24,046 nt of DNA, from assembly GCF_001557325.1 (NCBI RefSeq), contig NZ_LSJS01000188.1:1-24046 (forward strand). The letters run 5' to 3'. A program made the position numbers and the translations under genes. The notes beneath the pieces are model-generated. The model searched no databases. It was given only the letters and a program-made list of their open reading frames with translations, and was not told the origin of the DNA. This document shows positions 14,121 through 20,372 of the stretch, piece after piece; the first letter of the stretch is position 1; the number at the start of each line of letters is the position of its first letter. The stretch comes from Erythrobacter donghaensis (GTDB taxonomy: Bacteria > Pseudomonadota > Alphaproteobacteria > Sphingomonadales > Sphingomonadaceae).

Positions 14121-15125
14121 ATGCTGCGTTTTGCCTTGCCGCTGATGGCAGCCTGCATGATCCTAGGAATGCCAGCCCACGCCCAAACCGGCCAGATCAG
14201 CCAGGGCATCGTGCTCATGGAAGCGGACCGGGCACGCATCATCGACAATGCAGCGAGGCTGCTGGAAAGCCGCTATGTCGATGCCGAGCTCGGCAAGCGG
14301 CTCGCGCGGCAGTTGCGCCGGGCGGCACCGCGATGGTCGCAGATCGCAGATCCGTCAGAATATGCCGAGGCTGTCACGCGATGGCTTCGCGAGACGTCTG
14401 GCGACGGGCATCTCGGCCTCAATTACAGCATACAGCCGATCGCCGAAGCGGGGGGCGAGGAGGCCTTCTCGGCCGGCGAAATGGAACGATGGTATGGTGC
14501 GCACCTCAATCACGGGATCGAGAAGATCGAGCGCCTCGAAGGCAACATCATGCTGTTGGATCTCCGGGTATTCCCGCCGGTATCAATGGCGGGCGACGTC
14601 TTCGCCTCCGCGATGAACGTCGTCGCACAGGGCGACGCGCTCATCATCGATCTTCGGCGCAACGGCGGCGGAGCGGGGGCGGGCAGTCTGGTGACCGGCT
14701 ATTTGCTGGATGAAGGTCAGCCGTTGAGCGGAGGCTACGATCGTCCGACCGACAGGATGTCGGCCAGCACCTCGCCCGTGTGGGTCCCCGGAAGAAGGTT
14801 CGGCACGAAAAAGCCGCTCTATATCCTGACCTCGCGCCGCACCTTCTCGGCTGCCGAGGCCTTCGCCTATGACCTCCAAGCCCTCGGGCGCGCCATTATT
14901 GTGGGCGAGGTTACTGGCGGGGGTGCGCACCCGTTCGAGTACCGGCGGGTCCACCCGCACTTCGCGCTGGATCTGCCGGAAGGAAAATCCATCAATCCGA
15001 TAACCGGAGGCAATTGGCAGGGAACGGGCGTTAAGCCTGACGTTGTTGTCCCTGCCGACGAAGCGCTTGAGAAGGCTCTGGAACTTGCGCGGGCACGGCT
15101 TGCCCCCTTGGAAGCGAAGCGGTGA
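14121..15125 (+). CDS. Sec-exported S41-family peptidase 3 (IRBP-like)
   Basis: A 334-residue S41 protease of the shorter IRBP-like group without a PDZ domain. A Sec signal (MLRFALPLMAACMILGMPAHA) is followed by the N-terminal helical part (IIDNAARLLESRYVDAELGK) typical of this group, with SGDGHLGLNY. The catalytic core has ALIIDLRRNGGGAG, TSRRTFSAAEAFAYDL with nucleophile Ser243, and IIVGEVTGGGAHP. The end INPITGGNWQGTGVKPDVVV is also conserved. ATG at 14121 has GGGGAGA upstream. It forms a two-gene operon with marR2. A broken serine-hydrolase gene follows with its own Shine-Dalgarno, so the operon was probably once three genes long. Confidence 0.9.
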   Translation: MLRFALPLMAACMILGMPAHAQTGQISQGIVLMEADRARIIDNAARLLESRYVDAELGKRLARQLRRAAPRWSQIADPSEYAEAVTRWLRETSGDGHLGLNYSIQPIAEAGGEEAFSAGEMERWYGAHLNHGIEKIERLEGNIMLLDLRVFPPVSMAGDVFASAMNVVAQGDALIIDLRRNGGGAGAGSLVTGYLLDEGQPLSGGYDRPTDRMSASTSPVWVPGRRFGTKKPLYILTSRRTFSAAEAFAYDLQALGRAIIVGEVTGGGAHPFEYRRVHPHFALDLPEGKSINPITGGNWQGTGVKPDVVVPADEALEKALELARARLAPLEAKR

Positions 15126-15141
15126 TGCGCAGCAAGGGGCG

Positions 15142-15420
15142 ATGGCAAAGCTTCTGACTGGCGTTGCCTGTTTCGCCGTGACTGCGCTTGCTGGCTGAGT
15201 GTCTGGACGGACAGTCATTCAACCGGCCAAGGAGGATATCATCGGGCTCGATGTGCCGATCGAGCGCTACCTCGCGCCCCCGCTGCCGCTCGACACCGAC
15301 CCGAGATCGAGGATCGCTACGCGCACCGGAGCGGCCTTGCCGGGGATGCCCCAAAATATCCCGAACCCGTCGATATGGGGGGATTTTTCAGGTTGCGGGT
15401 CCTTCACCCAAGCATCTCAA
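15142..15420 (+). pseudogene. Broken serine hydrolase (beta-lactamase family)
   Basis: ATG 15142 has a good AAGGGG Shine-Dalgarno and opens a signal-peptide-like MAKLLTGVACFAVTALAG, then an in-frame TGA (15196-15198). The same frame continues with GLDVPIERYLAPPLPLDTDP, SRIATRTGAALPGMPQNIP and NPSIWGDFSG. These fit the serine-hydrolase block that runs LDxPIERYLP, R-I-T-x-R-x-LLTHTSGLP-x-x-P-x-N. The SxxK segment and everything after about residue 90 are missing or scrambled, so at least one deletion and one stop are present. It stands just behind S41 protease 3 and was probably the third gene of that operon. Assignment rests on motif likeness, not an alignment. Confidence 0.5.
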
Positions 15421-15756
15421 AGCCGCGCGAATCCAGCGACTGAGCAGCCATTTCAGAAGCGGAACCCCGACATTGTTCGAGTCCCACCTTCCAAGATTTT
15501 ATGGTTTATGTTTAGATATTTACTTCAATGGTAGCGGAGGAGGGACTTTTGGCTAACCGTTAAGCATATGACTTGAAGTTAAAAATTTAGACAATGGCCA
15601 TTATGCTACCCCCTTGAATACCCCCACTCTTTAGCCATGCGGCAAGGTGATCAGAATTCTAGACGATCGGCCATTCGCGGACGATCAGCGGTTCCTCTCA
15701 TTGTCCCGAAGTCCGCAAATAGTCCATTTGCCAAATAGCTGTTTCCAGACGTAGGA
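15421..15756. other. AT-rich gene-free stretch
   Basis: After the hydrolase remnant the composition becomes visibly AT-richer (for example around 15495-15620). No ORF with recognisable family features is present on either strand. A GTTCGAGTCCC string near 15476-15486 recalls a tRNA T-loop, but the flanks do not pair. I see no repeat, terminator or RNA gene. Confidence 0.4.
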
Positions 15757-15918
15757 ATGCCCACAGCTGCGGTCAGATCATTCACTCAGCATCGACTGCT
15801 CGCGAGGACAATCCTCGCAGCCATTGGCAGGAATGGATCGAAAGTTGAGGCTCCCGACTGGTTCACACAAGGATCGTGCGCTGCCTCATTTAGCCGCGCC
15901 TTCCGTCAAATTCGATAA
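15757..15918 (+). pseudogene. Possible AraC-family regulator fragment
   Basis: A 53-codon frame ends in CAASFSRAFRQIR followed by TAA. That resembles the second helix-turn-helix of AraC proteins (x-x-FSRAFRR). Upstream HRLLARTILAAIGRNGS could be the start of an AraC DNA-binding domain (L-A-R-x-L-A-A-I-H-x-x-P). The middle of the domain is missing and the frame stops early. It is too short to be functional as a regulator; a decayed remnant is the best guess. Confidence 0.3.
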
Positions 15919-16089
15919 AAATTCATGACCCTTCGAGTGACGTCGCTGAAATATAATAAATCTCATGCCGATCAGTTAGGATTCCTGGGTTTTCTGTTGC
16001 CGTCCCATGCCTGTCTTGGCCACACCTCCACATAATGCGCGAACACACCCTTCCGCCGCGACCTATGCCCTTCCGAAAGGACGTCTGAC

Positions 16090-16785
16090 ATGCCTCGTAT
16101 CCTGATGATTGCCACATCCGCCGATCGCATGATCCCCGGTGATGAGCCCACTGGCGTGTGGCTCGAGGAACTGACCACGCCCTACTATGCCTTTCGCGAT
16201 GCCGGTGCCGAAGTAACACTCGCCTCGATCACGGGCGGGCCGATCCCTGTCGATGCGCGGAGCCTCGGTCCGCGCGGCGAAAATGATGCCTCGGTTGAGC
16301 GCTATCTCGACGATCCAAAGCTCCAGGCCGAAGTGGCCACGACGCCCGCCTTTACCGCGGTCGATCCGTCAAGCTTTGATGCCGTGTTCTTGCCGGGCGG
16401 GCATGGCACCATGTTCGACTACCCGGAAAACCCGCAACTTGCGCAACTGATCGAACGGTTCGACCGCGAGGGCAAGGTCATTGCCGCCGTATGTCATGGT
16501 CCTGCGGGGCTGGTGGCGGCGCGCAAGCCTGACGGAACGCCGTTTGTCGCAGGTCGCCGGCTCGCCGCCTTCACTGATAGCGAGGAGCGCGCCGTCGGCC
16601 TCGACCAGGCCGTCCCCTTCCTGCTCGAAACCCGGCTTCGCGAGTTGGGTGCGCTGCACGAAGGGGCCGGCGATTGGGAGGCCTTTGCGGTGCGGGACCA
16701 AAGACTGGTGACGGGACAAAACCCCGCATCGGCAACCCGCACTGCGGCGCTGGTCATGGAAATCCTGAACGAAGGCGGAAGCTGA
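16090..16785 (+). CDS. DJ-1/PfpI superfamily protein (Hsp31-like, class I glutamine-amidotransferase fold)
   Basis: A 231-residue protein of the DJ-1/PfpI superfamily, closest in appearance to the Hsp31/glyoxalase III-like group. TGVWLEELTTPYYAFRDAG carries the conserved glutamate, FDAVFLPGGHGTMFDYPEN precedes the nucleophile elbow, and AAVCHGPAGL gives Cys135 and His136. GRRLAAFTDSEE and PFLLETRLRELGA are also typical. Members act on methylglyoxal or repair glycated molecules, or serve as chaperones; which applies cannot be told. It is cytosolic. AAGGAC lies upstream of ATG 16090. It is convergent with a short AraC gene. It is distinct from the second DJ-1-like gene at 22744. Confidence 0.88.
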   Translation: MPRILMIATSADRMIPGDEPTGVWLEELTTPYYAFRDAGAEVTLASITGGPIPVDARSLGPRGENDASVERYLDDPKLQAEVATTPAFTAVDPSSFDAVFLPGGHGTMFDYPENPQLAQLIERFDREGKVIAAVCHGPAGLVAARKPDGTPFVAGRRLAAFTDSEERAVGLDQAVPFLLETRLRELGALHEGAGDWEAFAVRDQRLVTGQNPASATRTAALVMEILNEGGS

Positions 16786-16821
16786 TCGGTGGCACGGCCG
16801 AGGAGCGCCCGGGACGGTGCC

Positions 16822-17244
16822 TTAACCCATGCGGTCCCGCCGCCATCTGCCCGGCGTGTCTCCCATCAAGCGACGGAACGTCTGATTGAAGTGCGCCTGT
16901 GAGGCGAAGCCTGCGGCGAGTGCGACTTCAACCAACGGGATGGCGGGATCACCAAGCAGGTCGACTGCCCTCAGCGTCCGGCGCCAGATGACAAACTGGT
17001 AGGGTGTGCGCCCGGTTTCCCGCTTGAAACAGCGGATGAAATGGCACCGCGACATACCCGCTTCCGAAGCGATGTCGTCGACCCGCAGGGGGCCGTCGAT
17101 GTTGCGCTCGATGAAGCTGATTGCACGGCGCAGGCGGACTGGTGCCATTGCCATCAGCCGCTCATCCGCACTCTTATGCGAATGGAACCTCGTCAGCACT
17201 TCGACCGACGAGCCTACTGTTTCGGCGTCACCGTAGTGCAACAT
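16822..17244 (-). CDS. Short AraC-family transcriptional regulator
   Basis: A 140-residue protein that is nearly only an AraC DNA-binding domain. The first HTH reads VDDIASEAGMSRCHFIRCFK, followed by ETGRTPYQFVIWRRTLRAVDLL. The second HTH reads LVEVALAAGFASQAHFNQTF, then RRLMGDTPGRWRR. No sensor domain precedes it beyond about 35 residues, so it resembles SoxS/MarA-type or truncated regulators that are controlled by abundance or act with a partner. A strong AAGGAGG Shine-Dalgarno sits 8 nt before ATG 17244. It is tail-to-tail with the DJ-1-like gene, and its target is not evident. Confidence 0.87.
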   Translation of the reverse strand: MLHYGDAETVGSSVEVLTRFHSHKSADERLMAMAPVRLRRAISFIERNIDGPLRVDDIASEAGMSRCHFIRCFKRETGRTPYQFVIWRRTLRAVDLLGDPAIPLVEVALAAGFASQAHFNQTFRRLMGDTPGRWRRDRMG

Positions 17245-17367
17245 GACTCGAGCCTCCTTGGAATTGTGAATGGCACGAAGACATTGCTAGAATGGCGGGC
17301 CGCCGACGGATTGCAGATTTCAAACCGTAGGCTGAAAATGTGTCCGGCCCGCTTTCCCGGGGCCACG

Positions 17368-17694
17368 TCAGGTCTGTGGGTTGGCGGCGAGCGTGCCAAT
17401 AATTTGACCAAGCTCCTCCAGCTGTTCGTGCGTCCAGCCGACGCGCAAGGCGCAAAGGTACGCTTCATCCACCACGCGTTGATTGCCAGACTGCAATGCG
17501 CAGGCATAGGCAATCGCAGCATTGGTCCGTACTTCAAAGCTGCGTTTCTCGAGCGCAGCATCGATCTCTGCTCCAGTAAGCCCCGAGCTGCGGGCGTCAC
17601 GCTCAAGTGCTGACAAAGTACGACTGCAGCCGCAGTCGCTCTTCAGGGCGAGCCTGACCTGAACCATGGTTCGGCTGGTGAGGGAATGAGTCAT
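17368..17694 (-). CDS. AhpD-like / carboxymuconolactone decarboxylase-fold protein (tentative)
   Basis: A 108-residue helical protein. A CGC pair (LALKSDCGCSRT) sits near residue 20, and the second half AAIAYACALQSGNQ then ALRVGWTHEQLEELGQIIG resembles the helical repeat of the carboxymuconolactone decarboxylase/AhpD family, whose members carry CxxC or similar cysteines and handle peroxides or dicarboxy lactones. The CxC spacing here is not the standard CxxC, so enzymatic function is doubtful. ATG at 17692-17694 was chosen because the upstream in-frame ATG (17760) lies before a strong hairpin that probably ends the preceding gene. The gene follows the outer-membrane protein gene on the same strand. 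Confidence 0.5.
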   Translation of the reverse strand: MTHSLTSRTMVQVRLALKSDCGCSRTLSALERDARSSGLTGAEIDAALEKRSFEVRTNAAIAYACALQSGNQRVVDEAYLCALRVGWTHEQLEELGQIIGTLAANPQT

Positions 17695-17730
17695 GTGCGC
17701 GAGTTCTCGGTTACAGGCCTGCCTCATCAG

Positions 17731-17751
17731 GCCTTGTCGGGCAGACAAGGC
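17731..17751 (-). terminator. Stem-loop after outer-membrane protein gene
   Basis: GCCTTGTC (17731-17738) and GACAAGGC (17744-17751) form a perfect 8-bp stem with a 5-nt loop, about 19 nt after the outer-membrane protein stop on the minus strand. Flanking GGCCTGCC/GGCAGGCC offers an alternative longer pairing. No U-run follows, so intrinsic termination is only probable. Confidence 0.5.
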
Positions 17752-17769
17752 AGGCCACATGGCGTTTTG

Positions 17770-18375
17770 TCAGAAGTTGTAGCTGATCCCGAAAAGCGTC
17801 TGGTGACGCTCGTAATCGCCACCGTTGTTGCCGAAGTCGCTGTAGCGGTATTCGGCGCGGGCAGAGATCTTGTCGGTGATGGCGTATTCAACCCCGCCGC
17901 CGACCAGCCAGCCGTCGAGGTTCTCGCTATCGCGCAGGATACCGGTGCCGGTGTCGAGCGAGGTGCGAACACGGTTGTTGGCATAGCCGCCGCGGACATA
18001 GACCAGCGCCTTGTCGCTCACGAGATAACCGGCACGGGCGGTGAGGTCGAAGCTGTAGCGCGGGTCGATGGTGAGGTCATTTCCAGCCGAAGCCGTGCGG
18101 ATACGGTCATCGACGGTGGCGGTGAAGCCGGCTTCGGCACCGATCACGACCTTTTCGGATAGCTTGTAGTTGTAGCCGGCATAGCCGCCGAGAACCAGGG
18201 CATCGCGGCTGGCTTCGGCATCGATCGCCTGGCTGTTGATGCTGGAATCGACTTCACCGCGATCCCAGCCAGCGGTCACGCCCACATAGGGACCGTCGAA
18301 AGTGTCGGCCTGAGCGGGCACCGCAAAGACGAAACCCGCGCCAAGAATGGCGAGCGGAAGCAAGGTGTTCTTCAT
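17770..18375 (-). CDS. Outer-membrane beta-barrel protein (opacity/OmpA-like porin family)
   Basis: A 201-residue outer-membrane protein. A Sec signal (MKNTLLPLAILGAGFVFAVPAQA) is followed by alternating beta strands: YVGVTAGWDRG, ALVLGGYAGYNYKL, VVIGAEAGFTATV, FDLTARAGYLVS, ALVYVRGGYANNR, WLVGGGVEYAI, SARAEYRYSDFG, and the C-terminal HQTLFGISYNF ending in the phenylalanine that serves as assembly signal. This is the eight-stranded opacity/Omp25-type barrel. ATG at 18373-18375 has GGAGAA 7 nt upstream; longer in-frame starts lack coding character. It is encoded downstream of the LysR gene on the same strand, with a palindrome in between. Function may be structural or a narrow pore. Confidence 0.88.
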   Translation of the reverse strand: MKNTLLPLAILGAGFVFAVPAQADTFDGPYVGVTAGWDRGEVDSSINSQAIDAEASRDALVLGGYAGYNYKLSEKVVIGAEAGFTATVDDRIRTASAGNDLTIDPRYSFDLTARAGYLVSDKALVYVRGGYANNRVRTSLDTGTGILRDSENLDGWLVGGGVEYAITDKISARAEYRYSDFGNNGGDYERHQTLFGISYNF

Positions 18376-18453
18376 CGATATTCTCCAATTCAAACCCCGA
18401 GGCGGGGACGAATTGGCAATAGATGCACCGGACATCGCCGATAATTCGGCTTT

Positions 18454-18474
18454 GATGGAATGGATTATTCCATC
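18454..18474. promoter_or_regulatory. Perfect inverted repeat between LysR and outer-membrane protein genes
   Basis: GATGGAAT-GGATT-ATTCCATC has 8-bp arms and a 5-bp centre. It lies 13 bp after the LysR stop and about 80 bp before the outer-membrane protein ATG (minus strand). No T-run follows, so an operator for the barrel gene is as likely as a terminator for lysR. Confidence 0.4.
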
Positions 18475-18487
18475 TTCCGAAATTGCC

Positions 18488-19384
18488 TCAGTTGAAAACG
18501 CGATTGGCGCGCAGGCGATCGCGCGCAAAATCGATGAAGGCGCGGACCTTGGCAGAGGCATTGCGCCCGTCCGGATGCACGATGTTGACCGGCAGCGGTG
18601 GCTGTTCGAAGTCCTCCAGGACAATCTGCAAGCGACCCTCGATTAGGTCAGGGCCGATCTGGTAGGACAGGGCCCGGGTCAGTCCCCAACCTGATCGCGC
18701 CGCGCCGATGGCGGCCTCGTTGGAATTCGAAAACAGCGCGGGCTTCACAGTGACGGCAATCTCGGCCTTGGCCCCGAAGCGCCATTCGAGTGACGTCCAT
18801 GCACTGGTCGCAGCAATGATTCGATGGTCTGCCAGATCGCCGGGATGTTGTGGCAGTCCACGGGCTTCAATGTAGTCGGGCGCAGCACATATGACCCGTC
18901 TCACCGAGCCGACGCGAATTGCGCTGTAGCTTGAGTCTGGAAGGTGGCCGATCCGAATGGCGACATCGACGCCTTCATCGACCATGTTGACCACCCGATC
19001 CAGCAGCAGCATCCGCCCCGTCACCTGCGGATGGAGATCGAGAAACTCGGTCATCAGCGGCATAATGTAGATTTGGCCGAACAGCACTGACGATGTGACC
19101 GTCAGAACGCCGGTTGGTGTGGCGTAGGACCCGGCAGCGGCAGCCTCGGCTTCTTCAATCGCCGCAAGGATGTGGCGGCAATCTTCGAGATACCGCGCCC
19201 CCGCCTCAGTCAACTTGACGGCGCGGGTGGTGCGCGTGAGCAGGCGAGCGCCGATCAGGTCCTCAAGCGCGGCGACGGCGCGGGTGACGGCCGGAGGGCT
19301 CATGTGGAGCTGACGCGCGGCCTCGGCAAATCCTCCGGTTTCCGCGATCCTGACGAAGACACGCATCGCGTGGTATCGGTCCAT
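18488..19384 (-). CDS. LysR-family transcriptional regulator
   Basis: A 298-residue LysR regulator. The N-terminal winged HTH is intact: MRVFVRIAETGGFAEAARQL, HMSPPAVTRAVAALEDLIGA and LLTRTTRAVKLTEAGARYL. The effector domain follows with GVLTVTSSVLFGQIYIMPLM and a long substrate-binding part. ATG 19384 was chosen because the HTH begins right after it and GAGAGGTGGG precedes it. It is divergent from the GST-led operon across about 300 bp, the usual LysR arrangement. An inverted repeat at 19432-19450 is a candidate site. It likely activates the GST operon when an electrophile or related ligand is present (inference). Confidence 0.92.
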   Translation of the reverse strand: MDRYHAMRVFVRIAETGGFAEAARQLHMSPPAVTRAVAALEDLIGARLLTRTTRAVKLTEAGARYLEDCRHILAAIEEAEAAAAGSYATPTGVLTVTSSVLFGQIYIMPLMTEFLDLHPQVTGRMLLLDRVVNMVDEGVDVAIRIGHLPDSSYSAIRVGSVRRVICAAPDYIEARGLPQHPGDLADHRIIAATSAWTSLEWRFGAKAEIAVTVKPALFSNSNEAAIGAARSGWGLTRALSYQIGPDLIEGRLQIVLEDFEQPPLPVNIVHPDGRNASAKVRAFIDFARDRLRANRVFN

Positions 19385-19431
19385 AGCCCACCTCTCTGCT
19401 TCAATGCGAACCGTGATGCGGTACAATTGCG

Positions 19432-19450
19432 ACGATCACAAGATGATCGT
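19432..19450. promoter_or_regulatory. Putative LysR-binding inverted repeat
   Basis: ACGATC-ACAAGAT-GATCGT is a perfect 6-bp inverted repeat with a 7-bp centre, 47 bp upstream of the LysR ATG in the divergent region with the GST gene. The ATC-N7-GAT core is close to, though shorter than, typical LysR boxes. Confidence 0.45.
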
Positions 19451-19686
19451 TTCAGCCAGTGCAACGCTTGCGCACTTTGAGAGTAACGATCCTCCTCGAC
19501 ATTCGCAGCGCACGACTGTCCTCAACCACAGTTTTGCTCAGACTGATCGCCCTTGGCCGTTCCACTTTTTGAAATACTGACTTGAGGCCTTTCCGCATTC
19601 TGTGTCCGCCGGGCCTAGTTTAGTTCGTCTCGCGTCGACCCTGAACGACAGCAACCCGGCAATCGAACCAAGGAAAGGTCAACGCC

Positions 19687-20307
19687 ATGAAGCTCTATCA
19701 CCACCCGCTCTCCGGCCATGCGCACCGCGCGCGTCTGTTTCTCTCACTCATCGGCGCACCGGTTGAGGTCATCGATGTCGATCTCGCCGCTGGGGCGCAC
19801 AAGGCACCGGATTTCCTGGCGCTCAACCGTTTCGGCCAATTGCCGGTGCTGGTCGATGGCGACATCGTGATCGCGGATTCGAGCGCGATCCTCGTCTATG
19901 CGGCGAAGAAGTTCGCCCGCACCGACTGGCTTCCCGAAGCCCCCGCTCAAGCGGCAGCGGTGCAGCGCTGGCTCTCGGTCGCGGCCGGTCAAATCGCCTT
20001 CGGCCCGGCGGCGGCACGGCTGGTCACTGTCTTCGGCGCGGGTTTCAACCCCGACGAAGTGATCGCCCGCGCGCACGGCGTGCTCAAGGTCATCGACGCT
20101 GAACTGGAAGGCCGTGACTGGATCATCGGTAGCGCCGCACCGACCATCGCCGACATCGCGCTCTACAGCTACATCGCCAACGCGCCGGAGGGAAATGTCG
20201 ATCTGGCCTCCTACGCCAATGTCAATGCCTGGCTTGACCGGGTCGCCGCCCTCCCCGGCTTCGTCGCCTTCCAGCAGACTGAAATCGGGCTGCGCAAAGC
20301 CGCCTGA
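19687..20307 (+). CDS. Glutathione S-transferase
   Basis: A 206-residue soluble GST. The N-terminal thioredoxin-like domain carries [20 protein letters not shown] (glutathione-site region), then [17 protein letters not shown] with the conserved cis-proline, and [15 protein letters not shown]. The C-terminal helical domain has the N-capping motif [13 protein letters not shown] and ends [14 protein letters not shown]. The likely reaction is conjugation or reduction with glutathione; the substrate is unknown. AAGGAAAGG lies upstream of ATG 19687. It is first in a plus-strand operon with the PNPOx-reductase fusion, a small ORF, a DJ-1-like protein and a PNPOx protein, and is divergent from lysR, which suggests electrophile detoxification. 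Confidence 0.93.
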   Translation: MKLYHHPLSGHAHRARLFLSLIGAPVEVIDVDLAAGAHKAPDFLALNRFGQLPVLVDGDIVIADSSAILVYAAKKFARTDWLPEAPAQAAAVQRWLSVAAGQIAFGPAAARLVTVFGAGFNPDEVIARAHGVLKVIDAELEGRDWIIGSAAPTIADIALYSYIANAPEGNVDLASYANVNAWLDRVAALPGFVAFQQTEIGLRKAA

Positions 20308-20317
20308 CGCACCTTTG

Positions 20318-20348
20318 GGGGCGGATTGTCGCAAGGATGATCCGCCCC
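20318..20348 (+). other. Stem-loop between GST and flavin fusion gene
   Basis: GGGGCGGAT (20318-20326) and ATCCGCCCC (20340-20348) form a perfect 9-bp stem around a 13-nt loop in the 65-bp gap between the two genes. No T-run follows. It may be a partial terminator or an RNA-processing element that sets relative expression. Confidence 0.45.
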
Positions 20349-20372
20349 ATTCAACCGACCAGGAGCCAATCG

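Noticed and set aside
15470..15500. T-loop-like GTTCGAGTCCC as a tRNA gene or attachment site
   Set aside because: The five bases on each side do not form a T-stem, and no anticodon or acceptor arm is found upstream. A tRNA is excluded; an attachment site has no second copy in view.
15571..15587. Possible fourth copy of the TTTAAS-N5-STTAAA motif (TATGAC-N5-GTTAAA)
   Set aside because: Only one half fits, and no gene start lies nearby.
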